Shown here piece after piece: positions 1-12,303 of a stretch of 64,000 nucleotides of DNA. The stretch comes from Sipunculus nudus (Eukaryota > Annelida > Sipuncula > Golfingiida > Sipunculidae): assembly GCA_026874595.1 (NCBI GenBank), contig CM049322.1:2525900-2589899 (forward strand), given 5' to 3'. A program made the position numbers and the translations under genes. Under the pieces are notes generated by a model. It did no database searches and was not told the DNA's origin. It was given only the letters and a program-made list of their open reading frames with translations. The first letter of the stretch is position 1. Every line of letters begins with the position of its first letter.

Positions 1-138
1 CATTAAATGAAACCCAAGTTACCGTTAAATGTTTCAAACTGCTCATGTGGTTTACCTCATTAAATGACACTTTATTTTATTTTTATTTTAGTAGTAGTAT
101 AGCTGTAATAGAAGTGATAGTGATAGTGAGTGGGACTG

Positions 139-1240
139 CTAAATTAGGCTGTATAGACAAATCCTGATTTGACAGACACCTACAACGGTACGGTGATTCC
201 ACAGGCTTTCAAGTTCACATCTGCAGACATTATTGTATCGTAGAGTTGGCCTACCCACCGGTCGGGTGCTTTTTGTCAGTTCTGGTGCTCTTCCAGCGGC
301 ACTTCTACTGCGGCTGCTGCAAGGATAAAATAATAGCCAAAGAAGATTTTTTTTTTCTAAAACCACAGTGTGACACTGGATACAGCCTGGCAGCAAGTCC
401 TTTTTTAACCACACTGGCGAAGCTCTCACCAATAATAATCTTAAGGAACATATTTCTATCATTGCTGCAGTGACTTTGTATGCCTCAAGTCTTGTACTGG
501 GTGACAATATTGACGTAAGGCATGTCCTGGCAAAACACTCTTCAGCTCATTTAGTTTGCTGAAACCATAGTGTCCGAGAAGCAAGAACATATGTGAAGTT
601 GGAATCAGCAAAGTGGGCGTTGAAATCACTCAACAGAAAAGAGGGTCTCTGTGACAGTAGACCTGATAATAGCGACAGCTAGGTTCTCTTGGAATTTGTC
701 TTTCACTGATTTGGAGTGTAGATGGCCTTAACGTTTACACGAGATAGGATCCGTGTGACTGTATGGAGGACAGCGAAATCAACATCATACCATCGCGGGT
801 CCATTGGATTGTGCCCTCCTCAGAAGATTTACTCCGGATGTTAGTAGTTGTTTCATGGGAAGGTCGAGGTTGAGTTTCTTCAGCTCTCTGTCAATGGTGG
901 AAGTTTTCCTGTAACTGTTGATCGAAGAAAGCTCACCTTAGAAGCCGGAACCATAGTCTTGAGATTTCATATTGCCAGTCGAAGGACTGGAATCTTAATT
1001 TCTTGGGTTTTCTTTATTTTCTTGTACATTCCTTGTAGTCTGCTTGTTGAAAATAATCTCTAAGCTCCACGCACCCATTTAAGTCGGCTTGTCAACGCTC
1101 TACTATTCGAGGGCTGTATAGATCAACGTAGCCGACCAATGAGACACAGTAATTTCTTCTGCCATCGGAGCCAACCTGTACCAACCTGTTCCAAGGCGTT
1201 CGGGCTTAGACTTAAAACTCGTTAGTTAAAACGTCTCTTG
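139..1240 (-). mobile_element. Decayed LINE remnant (endonuclease and C-terminal pieces)
   Basis: Read on the minus strand, the peptide LLSDFNAHFADS at about 601-636 resembles the GDFNA motif of apurinic-type LINE endonucleases. Further downstream (222-266) GRPTLRYNNVC resembles the basic GRPxLRxKDVCKRD-like segment near the C-terminus of many LINE ORF2 proteins. Upstream, around 880-1000, an ELKKLNLDLP-like stretch could be the start of the endonuclease. Frames change and stops intervene, and there is no room for a reverse transcriptase between the two motifs, so the central part is deleted. The 122-residue open frame at 139-507 is part of this remnant, not a host gene. The clade is not assignable by eye. 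Confidence 0.42.
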
Positions 1241-2493
1241 GTCATGCATACATTTACATTAAAATACGTGACAGCGAACATTCAAATTTAAACAAGTCAA
1301 TCAATCTGAAAACTCTCAACAGCAATCAAAATAACTGACATTAAATGGCGATATATTTTTTACAATCTCTTTTTTACTTTTAACTTTTAAGTAGATTGGT
1401 TCAGGAAAACTGTGTACACATTGCAATGATTGTTAAAATATACCATTGACCTTTTGAATGGTCTGTTGGTTGTTATGAAAACAATTTTCAATAACTGGAT
1501 ATCATTATTCTTAAAACACTTAAATAAGGTTAGACAACTATCATTAATTAATTATCTAGTCGTATACTTAACAGGTTGTTTTAAAAGGAGAAGTGTATTC
1601 AAATATAGATTGTATTGTTAAACGACTGTCTCTTTGTGCGTGGTAACGGGACACCTATCAGCAGCTAAAGACGGCGTGTATGTCTGTACTTATTTTCTGA
1701 AGGGCAACTTGAAGCCGATGCCTGGATAGCATCGACTCATCGTTAGTTCCTTTCTGAACAACACAGATCAATAAATGGTGATGTCAGCAACGTGACATCC
1801 TTGTGCTAACTGAATATAACATCCTTCTAAGGAGAAAGGCCCCTGTTATACTGCGCATGTCATCCTCTACCGTATCCTCTGCCGTCCACAATGAATCTAT
1901 CCTTCTCTATACCTTTGTTTGTCGTCATCGGAAGAAACTTTCGTCAAGTTAAAAAATATGGTCCTGCTTGGCTTACCAATGAAGAGAAAATGAATCGACC
2001 AATTCAAGATTTCCCAAAATATTGCATTTACAAAGTCACTTTCAAGCATTGTTCATTGGTTTCATGAAAATATAAAGAGGCCTGTGGTCTGCGTCCTCAG
2101 GTAAAACGTCGCGTGCTACTGAAAACGCCCCTGGAAGGTATCTAGCTCTGTACAAATACTGGTCATGACGATTTAGTAAATTTCCTGGTTAAACACAAAT
2201 GTCAATGAAACGCAGACATCTGCAGTAAGCATCTTTACTAAAGACTGTGCTCCGGAGCTGTAACTTATGTGTTAAATGGCTAGTTCTATCAAATCATCGC
2301 CCCGTAACAGACAAAATATTTCTTCGGCCTTTATTCCTATAAACCAAATATCATGGCTGTCCAAATCACGATACCAATCGCATTGTTTCTATCAAGGATG
2401 GCCAAACTCAATTTCTTAACATGCCGGTGCTTGCTTCAATTGTTCTTTTCCTTTTAGCAGCTAGCTTTTATGCAGGGATTTAACCTTTGCTTG

Positions 2494-2496
<3 letters not shown>
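1241..2496. other. Non-coding, nothing recognised
   Basis: AT-rich sequence with only short, unsupported open frames. I see no exon-like segment, tandem repeat or transposon terminus. Confidence 0.4.

Positions 2497-2539
<43 letters not shown>
2497..2539. repeat. (TA)n microsatellite
   Basis: An uninterrupted TA run of about 43 bp. Open frames reading IYIYIY through it are artefacts. Confidence 0.95.
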
Positions 2540-2542
<3 letters not shown>

Positions 2543-2684
2543 ACCGTCCTCGTTCACACTGCAAATCTAACTTGACGGACAGTAACACAAAAGTTCGGAC
2601 ACGTATCCTCACAGGTAAAACCGGAGACATTATAAGTGCTATAAAGGTGCTCTTTTCATCATACTCTTGGTAGTATATAAACAA

Positions 2685-3607
2685 ATGTAGGTAACAAAAA
2701 AAAATATAGGATTAACACAAATTGAAAGCTAAACAAAGTCTCTGGTATGCCCTGTAACATAAGGAAATACTAAACTGAAGTCCAGCCAAACTCGACGATT
2801 TCAAAACATTCAAGGTTCATCACAGTTCAACAAAAGACCGTTTCCATGCTTAATAAATGTTCATAGCGGCTCACAAAAGTTCAGTTCATCGCAGGTCCCT
2901 CGAATGATCATATTATTTAGTTCCTAGGCCAATTATGTGTTGTTGTGCGCGTTTTGTGCTTTCATGTGGTGTCCCTTGTCCTACACAATGAGTGTGTCAA
3001 TGCTTGGTTGCTTGCATAAACACTGACCACCGTGATCTTGCGATGACGTTCAGACCACATAAATTGAAAAATATTAAAATTTTCCTGAGGGAATCTTGAA
3101 ACACGTCTATAAAAATGAGATTTGATTACAAATGACGAAGCCGTGGGAATTAATACCGCAATATTATCTGCGGGTATTTCATAGAATCATGCGATGTTAT
3201 TAACGTGCAGTCCTATGACTTGTCATTAATGAAGATATACATTGATGCCGCCTATGAAAGGAAGGAACATATGATAAAATGATCGAAATATTTTTGGGCA
3301 TAAAGTTCAGGGATAAGGTAAATCAACAGAATTCGATATAACAAGAATTTTTTTTATATGACAAAACACCATAATCTTAGCTTCCTTTTTGCCCACCTTT
3401 CACACCGCCATGAATGTTCTTTTATATTTATAACAACGTATAGTCTCGAAGGAGATATGTATCTGTGACATGCATCAATAGAAATAAATGAAACATAGAG
3501 TAGTTTCACTGAATTTAAGTTCAGAAATAATGTTTGTTTCCTTGAAATAAAAAACATCTTTCATATGAAAAATATATATCATAGCATACGTCTAAAGACA
3601 AACGATT
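2685..3607. other. Non-coding, nothing recognised
   Basis: AT-rich spacer between two microsatellites. No coding or repeat structure that I can support. Confidence 0.35.
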
Positions 3608-3715
3608 CCCTCTCTCTCTCTCTCTCTCTCTCTCTGTATATAACTATATATAATGATATATCTCTATATATAAGTATATATATATGTTTATATATATATA
3701 TGTTTATATATATAA

Positions 3716-3748
<33 letters not shown>

Positions 3749-3750
3749 GT
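3608..3750. repeat. Compound (CT)n / (TA)n / (CA)n microsatellite
   Basis: A CT run at about 3609-3635 is followed by imperfect TA tracts with TATATG interruptions, then a CA run at about 3717-3732 and a final TA tract. The 87-88 residue open frames over it on both strands are low-complexity artefacts. Confidence 0.93.
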
Positions 3751-4806
3751 GATGTTCTTTTAGTAGCATTAGTAACCGACACATCAAGGCGAATTCGCAT
3801 TTGGGTAAATTTTAGATCAATCGAATGATGGGAGAATGGAAGCATTATTTGTTTAAAAGGCGAGGCAGCATTTACTTATTTCAGGGTAACAAAGGAAATA
3901 TTGACATGAGTTAGCGTTAAAAGATTGGCTTTATGTATTTACCATATGTCACTAGGAATTGATAACTTATGTGCCTAATGAGAATCTCTCCTGTGCCTTT
4001 GAATTTGGCAAAGATAGAAAAGAGTTAGTCAAAACCAGGTAAAATACAACAATTGGTCGATTAGCCATGCCGTGTACGTGATGTAAAAGCAAACAATAAC
4101 ATAATGGTTTAATTTATGCATATTCATGATATAAAGTGTCAAACCGATCTACCTTACCGCGTAGTCAATATCACAGCTAAAAACCAGGTCTCTGTTCCTG
4201 CTTTAAATGTGCTGTGTATGAACAAATTCAATATATGAACGTACAGAAATATTCATAAAGAGACAAGTATTTGGGTAAACAAAATTAGTTTTGGAATATT
4301 ATGAGGTAGGATACAATAACGATTTTCAATAGTCATCTATCATTTCATATTCAGTAAATCGTCACGATACTTTATGTACATGGTCAGTTCAGCTTATTCT
4401 TACACTGAATATATATTATAAAGGACAGCTTCGGGGATCTAAGGACAGAGCATAGAACTCAAATCAAGAGAAAGAGGTTAATGTCTTGCCGCACTATGAT
4501 AAAGTCAGACACTAGAAGGGAATTTTGTAGATGCACATAGTAGCTAGTTAAGTAAGCATTACAACTGGAGGCGTTTAAGTTCTGCAAAATAATATTATTA
4601 ACAATATTACAAAATAAATAAAGTTTATTAGGTGAAAGTAGTAATTGTGCTTTACATAAACAACTACATTATTTTAGTGTATCGACATGCTCATAAATCT
4701 CAAACTGGTGATTTTCATTTTATTTCAAAGTGTATTGTCATGATAATGAGTTATAATTATATATCATTTTAAGACTCCTTGGAACATCATATCGACCAGA
4801 AGGAAA

Positions 4807-6461
4807 ATGTTTCCTGGATGTGGAATTTTCCTCTTATTCCTACCGGGTAATAATTTGTTTCTTTCTTAATCCGTGGAGAATCTTAAATCATCAAAAATAG
4901 TGCAACAGTTTATTAAAATATTTATCTTAATTACTTTGTTCGAACTTTTGATGTTGTAGAAGCCGTAATCTACATTCATTGGTATGCTTCGTCAGTAATA
5001 TCTTTTAATTTTATTATTGAATTATTTTTCAGTTGCTTCATTCAAATCTGAGAAGAGCCGGATTTTTTACAGAGATAGTATAACTCAAAGCATCGAAAGG
5101 ATTTAAAAACACGTGGTGCACAACGACTGGTCAAACATTGTGAAACATGTCCAATGCCTGGTTCAGTGTAATCATATTCCCTTATGTCAGGTCGTGATCG
5201 TCTCTAAGAATGACACATGTAAACTCATCCTATCGGCATTATTATGCACGATTCCTGATCCAGAGCCCACCGTGTACATTAGCAGTTCTGGTAAGTGCAT
5301 AAACTTTAAGGAGTGAAAGCGCCACGATCACTTTACTGCTAGTTAATATTCATTCACATATCCGTATTGGTGATGAAATATAAAGCTATTACCAATTATG
5401 CATTATGCTTCAATATGTTTACATATTATCATTTTAAATCTACGGGGACTACTCTCAGAATTTATGTTTTTGTGCTTGGTTTGCATTCATTCATTCACCA
5501 ATGCTTTTAATGCGATTAAAATAATATACATATGTATTATTCCCTTCAAATACAATCTATGTTAACACTGACGAATAATATTATAGGACGTAACTTCCGA
5601 TACATACGCCAGGACAAAGGTGGTCAGGCTATCTCAAGTTACATCTTTGTCCTTGTGAAACTTGACTGGGTCAAGGCTCGAAAGAAGTGTCAGAGTTTGG
5701 GTGGTGACCTTGTCAGCATCGAGACCAGGGAGGAAATGATTTATTTGAAACAATTAATGCTAGATGAAGATCGACTCCTTGCGAAAGGTGATGAATTTAG
5801 AAAATTTTCAGTGGAAAGAATAGAAATAGGCAGTAGGACAAAACATGTTTGTTGCTCTCTCATACATTTAAATGTGTGATACATATACAGAATTGCTGTA
5901 TGGCGTTCACTGCAACACTTTAATTTCACCCATTCATTATAACTGTGGTTAAACACGAGTTTTGTCTGAAATATAAGCCTTGAGTATCCAGCAGTTCCAG
6001 GCCGAGAAGAACATTACTGTACTAAGCACCTGATCTCGGTCCGCGTTACTATTTTTTCTTTTCACAAACTCAAGGTGGTCATCAAGGGTACCTGTTTTGA
6101 ATGCGTAGAAGCCATAAAGAGGACCAAAATAACGGAGCTGAAGGGCATCCCGAAAAATCCTTCCAGCAGTGCAAAGAAGTGAGGCAGACGACGGAAAAGA
6201 CTCATTAAACTCGAGTGTGGTTGCTTTGCATGGAAACCTTGTAGTTTGTTGTTTTGGATTATAATACATTGTTTGTGAGACCAGTCCCGTTACTTTTCAG
6301 ACACACCTCGTATGTCCATAGTGTAAATAATACAGACTTTTTTTTCATTTTCATTACCGGGGAATACAAGGGGTTTGATTGATGATAGAAACATGAGTCT
6401 TTTTTTAGAAGTTGTTTATTAGGGAGCGATAAGGTAAACCTATAGTTTAAGCTTAATCTTA

Positions 6462-6525
<64 letters not shown>

Positions 6526-7355
6526 GAATGTGTCATAAGGAAAATCATCGCAATTCTTTGTTATCGTGACATATTTAGAATCATTTGTATCATTACATGC
6601 ATTTTGAAAAGATAGGTACCGAAAGTAGAATACTGTAATCAATCGGCATGAAACATATGAAGGTAATTCGCATAGTTTTCACTGACACTTATAACTAATA
6701 GAGCGGTAATAATCAATAACAATGTTTTATAATTAGAGGTCAATTTAAAGAAAATAATCAAAGAATAAAAATCGTTAATGGCATTGACTGGGAACCGATA
6801 AAGGGCATCAACAACAGATTATAAAACAATTATTTCGAGTACGTGACAACTATTCTTTACATGACTTGCAGCATATATTACAAAGCAGGCGTTTGTCTGC
6901 AATGTTTAAAGAGTTCCTGAGGTCTGTGTTGAACATCTTTGCCACAGGGATCCCTCTCAATGTGTCGATCGATTTTAGTTCCAAAGATTGTCAATATTGT
7001 TGGACCCACGGATTCTGAGCATCAAATCTCAAACGTCGCATACATTTTCTAAATTGTGCCTGAGTACTTGAATATCCAAATACATGTGTACATTTATATG
7101 TCTTTTTTCGCAGATGAAACGAAAGGAAACCTTTGGTTTGGGTACTGGACATCCGGAACAGACAAAGCTGTTGAAGGCAACTGGCGGTGGCAAGCTACTG
7201 GACGACTGTTCACGTACACGAACTGGTCTCCCCTCAACCCAAACAATTATGAAGGCAAACAGCACCACCTGGTGTTAATGACCAAGTCCTTTCTATGGGA
7301 CGATACATCCTCTTCTGTTATGGTGTACTCTATTTGTGAAAAATCATGCTATTAG
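4807..7355 (+). CDS. Secreted PAN + C-type lectin-domain protein, 4 exons, in-frame stop in exon 2
   Basis: Exons are 4807-4846, 5033-5290, 5587-5787 and 7114-7355, total 741 nt or 246 codons plus stop. All three introns have GT-AG ends and phase 1. Exon 1 starts MFPGCGIFLLFLP, a short signal peptide. Exon 2 has a PAN/apple-like cysteine pattern: HVQCLVQCNHIPLC followed by NDTCKL. Exons 3-4 form a C-type lectin-like domain: LDWVKARKKCQSLGGDLVSI, the half after the intron with NLWFGYW, then WSPLNPNNYEG and LWDD in place of the calcium-site motifs, and YSICEK at the end. A TAA at 5104-5106 interrupts exon 2 before the PAN cysteines, so this copy is either a pseudogene, a null allele or a sequence error. 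By family it would be a secreted recognition or adhesion protein, perhaps immune; carbohydrate binding is uncertain because EPN/QPD is replaced by NPN. Confidence 0.8.
5033..5290 (+). other. PAN/apple-like exon with TAA
   Basis: The exon is bounded by ATTTTTCAG and GTAAGTG. Its only open phase consistent with neighbouring exons reads VASFKSEKSRIFYRDSITQ..., then a TAA at 5104, then KHVVHNDWSNIVKHVQC. The cysteine spacing C-x3-C-x5-C-x9-C is PAN-like. The stop lies in ATTTAAAAAC, so one T/A change would restore a sense codon. Confidence 0.7.
6463..6523. repeat. (TA)n microsatellite in lectin intron 3
   Basis: About 60 bp of TA repeats inside the 1.3 kb last intron of the lectin-like gene. Confidence 0.95.
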
Positions 7356-7464
7356 ATAAAGCCTAAAGAAAACCACGGGGATCTGGAGTACAATATTCTA
7401 TTTAGTATGAACAAGCTGAATATGTTTTCAAGAAACATAACCCTATGTTATTGATCTTACATGT

Positions 7465-7578
7465 CAACAAGTGTTAATCTTCAAATCTGCCTTACATCAT
7501 CACTCAGTGACAAGGGTTTATCTTCAAATGTGCCTTACAAGGGTTTATCTTCAAATGTGCCTTACATCAGCACTCAAT
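7465..7578. repeat. Short tandem duplication, ~28-bp unit
   Basis: The phrase GTTTATCTTCAAATGTGCC TTAC recurs twice in tandem, with a diverged first copy (GTTAATCTTCAAATCTGCC) and CATCA-CACTCA borders. It lies just 3' of the lectin gene and has no coding meaning. Confidence 0.75.
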
Positions 7579-7889
7579 GATTTGATGTAACTTCCCTTTA
7601 ACCAGTAATACCAGAACGACGTATTATCTGATTATCTAACCCCATTATTATTATATTATTATACATAAAAGAAAAAAAGATTATTCTTATACGATGGAAA
7701 CATGAGGGTAAATCACTGTTTAAAGGGATCGCAATAGAATATGTACAAAAGTACTTCTGAGCGGCAAAATTATTGCAAAATATTATCACATGTTACATCA
7801 CATGTTAGTATCACGTGAGCTAAGTTTTTAATGCTCCACGTGGTACTTTCACTATGATGTATTGAACCTTAATGTAACATATTGATTAT

Positions 7890-8539
7890 ACATATATATA
7901 TAAAAACGGGATGCGACCCGATCATCAGGTGAAATTTGTTAGAATGAAGCTAACGGCGTGGTTTGAAAAGCCGAGACTTTACGAGATTACGAGATTATGC
8001 TATGTGCGTATTGGGGGGGGGGGCATTTAATGACTGACACTGATCCTATTGTCCTCGGGGCACAATAGGATTGGGCGGGGTACACGTGCGATACTGGAAC
8101 ATAACAGGGCACAGAGGTTTATTGTGGTTTTAATGTTTATAATTAATACCAAGATATTTTACCAGGAAGCCCATTTGCAAGTGAGCTGATATTTAATAGG
8201 GTCCTGAGTACAGTAACATTTCAGTAGTATACACATATGATATAAATATACAATACACATATACTATGAAAATATACAATTCAAAAGGCAAATATACAAT
8301 ATAAAAAGGAATATAAAAGGCAAATGTACTATACTCATACCAAGTGGTGCCGGTCACCCAGCTGAAGGTCGTGAAGCCCCTTAGACCAGGATAAAGTAGG
8401 ACTTTCCTGTCATCCAATGGACTCCACGAGCCAGCAGTGGGAGAGCAACCACCTGAACAGATGAGTCTGCCCAGCGGATCCTCGTGGTGGGGGTAGGGGG
8501 AGATGAGCGGGCACGTAGAAATTAGTATGAATGCTAGAT
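7890..8539 (-). mobile_element. Probable 3' non-coding tail of the Penelope-like element
   Basis: This region continues downstream (minus strand) from the GIY-YIG coding remnant and holds no gene. It contains a poly-G run at about 8015-8025, a small inverted repeat around TCCTATTG...CAATAGGA (8044-8073), and, at 7908-7926 on the minus strand, CCTGATGATCGGG followed by TCGCATCCCG. The latter resembles half of a hammerhead core with stem II but lacks the GAAA box. Assignment to the element is inferred from position only. Confidence 0.3.
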
Positions 8540-9452
8540 TTTAAAACATTTCAGAGTGAATTTGTGTTGGTGGCGGCACTTAGATAGAATTTCAGCTCTT
8601 GAGTTCAACAATGATCCGGGGGGGGGGGGGGGTTGCTATAAGTAGCTTTTCAGACAAGCAGAGATCACATTTCCTTGTCCCACAGGAGTAAGGTGCTGCC
8701 TTGGCACCTTCTCCTTTCCCAGGAGAGCTTGTAATTGATATTGTTGTCTTTTAGTGACCAAATGTGTTTAGACAGTTCAGTATTTTTAGCGTGGGATTTG
8801 TTACGAAAGGATTGCTTGTGGTTATTGTATCTTGTCTTGAAATCACCCTTAGTACACCCTATGTAGTGTTTCTCGGCATTGTCTGTTTTACTGTTGCCTT
8901 AAAGACAATGCATTTCAGCTGACACTGACCATTAGTAGGACATTCGTCCTTTTTACGGCAGTTACATTGTTTTTGAGGTACAGCGTTGTCAGTATTTAAA
9001 ACCTTTATATTATGTTTGCTGATCAGGTTAGACATATTGGGTAGACAGCTATAGCTGATTTTCAAATTGTTCCTGTTGAATAACCTGTGGTACCTGTGAT
9101 GTTTAGGGAAGTGTTTGTCAACTAGTTTCATGAATTGTCTGCCAATGTTGGTTTTTACATGACGGCTGTAGGGGGGATTGAACCATATTATTTTCCTTTT
9201 CCTGTTTCTTTTGCTTTTCACTGTAGGTTCAACATATTTTAAGCTGTTCGAGAACCCGCTTTTCGCTAAAGCTTTGTCATACATGGTTTTGGCTTTCATT
9301 AATAGCTCTTCTTTGCAGGAGTTGTCAGATACACGCTTGCTGATCTTCATAGGTATCTGTCTAATAATAGCTTCTGATTGGTCATTGTGCTGCATACATG
9401 TCGTGCCGCCGTTAAATGCAATGGTCATATTCCAGTTTGCATTTTTAAACAT
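8540..9452 (-). mobile_element. Penelope-like element, C-terminal part (RT thumb, Cys-rich linker, GIY-YIG)
   Basis: A 197-codon minus-strand frame (9452-8859) carries the characteristic post-RT region of GIY-YIG-bearing Penelope-like elements: IIWFNPPYSRHVKTNIGRQF, KLVDKHFPKHH, KISYSCLPNMSNLI and the Cys-rich linker QCNCRKKDECP. After one missing A in the A run near 8896-8902 the next frame reads EKHYIGCTKGDFKTRYNNHK (8853-8868 holds HYIGC), the GIY-YIG endonuclease start. A further frame change near 8700 leads to KCDLCLSEKLL (8640-8675) and SRAEILSKCRH (8565-8600), with a poly-G tract between. Reverse transcriptase palm motifs are absent, so this is a 5'-truncated, dead copy. Confidence 0.82.
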
Positions 9453-11529
9453 TCGTGAGAACCTTAAATCTCATGTCAGGAAATGATTTATTGTGGCAGA
9501 TTAATTATCAGGGAGATATTAAATGGCAATAACAAAAAATATATTATGTGTTTTCAATTTGGGTACGCTACGATATCTAAATATGAGAATAGGTATAAGT
9601 ATCTTTAAAAAATCAAAAAGACACTGTGTACCATTCAGCATTTTAGGCCGTTTGGAGATAAATCGAGATGATCAACGTTCAGCATGTTGTGATTTAAAGT
9701 GTGGTAATAAACCGTTGAACGGCTTAATTGTTCTTTATATTTTGTATTTCTTATCCTTTTTATGGTAAGATATGATGTTGTTTCATTCTTTTATTCCTTT
9801 TTCCTCTTAACGGATTGGTTCCATCATTGACATTATTATTTACGAAATGGTTAATATTCCCAGATGTAATAAACAAACACAAATGATACAAATAAACAGA
9901 TAAGTCCCATGCATTAAGTCAGCTTGGTGTTAAGCAAACATTTTCTTAGGTTTTGATAGAAATTATTGTATTGAATGAAATAACATTTCATAGGTTTTGA
10001 ATACAATCAGTGAGTTGAAAGAAATAACACTTGAAATCATTACTGTTACAATCTAGAGTACTGTTTACATTTTGTGATAAGTCAAAAATGTAATGTTTGT
10101 GTTAACATTCCTACGTGAGCCCCTTAGACATTTTTAATAGTTCTAGCATTAACTTTAACCGATAAAAATGGTAGATCACGCTTAGGGCGTGGGATATATG
10201 CGTTTTTTTCAAATTGCCTTGAACAATTCACCAGATCCCCTTTATTAATAAAGGGTTAATAAGAAAATGTATGTCACAGCTAACACTTATGTGGTGAAAA
10301 AATTAATCAAGAATAAGAGATTCAAATGCTTCACGAGGTATAGTTGTCTCTATGCCATTATCTTTAGAATGAAATAAGTAACTTCAAATAAATTCAATAA
10401 TCATCATAGTGAGATTTGATATACTTTCACATTTAAACATTAGTTTGAAAACTTAATGGTACCTATTATCTTGTCGAAGAGAGGGCCTGAGCTAGCCACT
10501 GGAAGTCTACGTCAGAAATAAAATTTGAAGGTGTGTTCTTCTTCAATCGTGTCAAGGGCACTTGCACATTATTAACTGGAGTAGCGTGGGATATAGCATC
10601 TCTTTAGATAAATTTATACACTTTCTAAAGGTACTTATTTACCTTTTCATCATAAGTTGAAATCCTTAATCCCTTATCCCATCAAGTAGCCACGCTACAT
10701 TGATATGATCACTGGGAGAATCCCACCATAGAATTTCATGAATGCGCAACCGGATAAATTGTTATGGTCGTGCTCTGATCAATTCAGGAAAGTTGTGGGC
10801 CGCAACAAACTGTTCTTTGATATCGAAATTATATATATATTTTTTAAATTGGCATCTTGGAGTATCTCTCCAGATGGACTTTTTAGTTTGGCTTTTCTTT
10901 CAGGATTTTAGAATTTGGTGAAACCATTTTGGGGTATTTTAGCCTATTATAACTAAATGTAATAAATGTAATCTATATTTACCCTTAAAAATACTGTCAA
11001 ACGAATAAAGTGAAATCCCATTAACGGTGGCCCATTTAGTGTGCTTTGCATTTCAATTTCAGAGGCAATAGGTAATAAAAAAATAACATTAATTTACAGA
11101 AAGACTCTTTTAGACAATAAAAGTGGATATTAATGGTGCTAGAGTGTATATAACCGTATCGTAAAATCTAAATATCTGCTGAAAACGAGTTCTTGCCACT
11201 CGATAAAAGTAACCCCTTTATGGTGCCCAAGGTGAAAGGTTCCCCTTACCAAGTGAGGGATAGGGTTGCCTCTAGTTCAACATGGAAAAGTAGAGATTGT
11301 GTGGTTTTGATGGCGCACACAACTTATCAGTACTCAGGTGTACAAAAAATCACAAGTCAGCGGTTTAGACATCGAGTATATTAGAAGAACAGAAAATGAT
11401 ATAGAGTTCAAAATCACCTACCAGATCGGGTTCCCAGCCTGTTAAGCCTCACTATATACACTCGGCCATGCACTAAATGAAATTTTTAGTAGAAGCAAAG
11501 TTTCTAACAGTCTCTAAATCACTTTATCT
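9453..11529. other. Non-coding, nothing recognised
   Basis: AT-rich. The 81-residue open frame at 9523-9768 has no recognisable domain, and its antisense reading is also unremarkable. A weak inverted pair GTAGCGTGG / CCACGCTAC (about 10581 and 10688) is too short to call an element. Confidence 0.35.
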
Positions 11530-12175
11530 AGTGATCCTTGACCCTGGCTGCCGGCACCTCACTACAGCTCACTGTACATCCGCTGGCGGCACCTCACTGA
11601 TGATTGCCTCGTTGGACAGCAACTTGTTGGACGGCACCTCGCCAGACAGCACCTTACTGGTGGCACCTAGCTGGACAACCCTTCACTGGTGGCACCTCGC
11701 TGGACAGCACCTCGCTTTACAGCACCTCATCAGACAAAACTTCGTTTGACAGCAACTTGCTGGACGGCACATCGCTGGACAGCACCTCGCTTGGCAGCAC
11801 CTCACTGGTCACTGGACAGCAGCATCTTACTGAACAGCATCTCACTGGTCATTGCGCAGTGGCAGCTCACTGAACAGCACCTCATTGGTCAATAGACAGC
11901 GGCACCTCACTGAACAGCACCTCATTGGCCAATTGACAGCGGCATCTCACTGAACAGCAACTTACTTGTCACTCGGCAGCGGCAACTCACCGGAAAGCTC
12001 TCAAGTCACATGGCAAAAGCACCGGGCTGGACATCTCTCTGGTCACTGGGCGACAGCACCTCCCTGGACACCTCTCTGGTCACTTGGCGACAGCACCTCT
12101 CTGGACACCTCTCTGCTCACTGGGCAACAGCACCTCACTGGACTGGGGCGGACGGCACTTCGTGTCCCTGCAGAC
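11530..12175 (+). repeat. Degenerate minisatellite (CACCTCACTGGACAGC-like unit)
   Basis: An approximately 650-bp stretch built of imperfect copies of CACCTCGCTGGACAGCA, spaced mostly 18-40 bp, with variants TTGGTCACTGG and GAACAGCACC. It is clearly more GC-rich than its surroundings. Because the unit is near-periodic in multiples of 3, overlapping open frames of 68-90 codons run through it (LDSTSLDSTSL-like and WTAPRWTAP-like). I regard these as by-products, though a low-complexity exon cannot be excluded. Confidence 0.75.
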
Positions 12176-12303
12176 TCCACTTTGTGTCTGACCGAATTAA
12201 TCGTGAGCTCGTCCTTCTAGACTCTTCTACCCTTAAGGCTTATTTATATTAATAAGACGAATACGATGAATTGCCTGTTTTTCCTACAATGGCCCATCTA
12301 TAT

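Noticed and set aside
2470-2684. Frames with IYIYIY or SLSLSL tracts here and at 3565-3845, 30126-30320, 31541-31828 and 34578-34769
   Set aside because: Translations of microsatellites.
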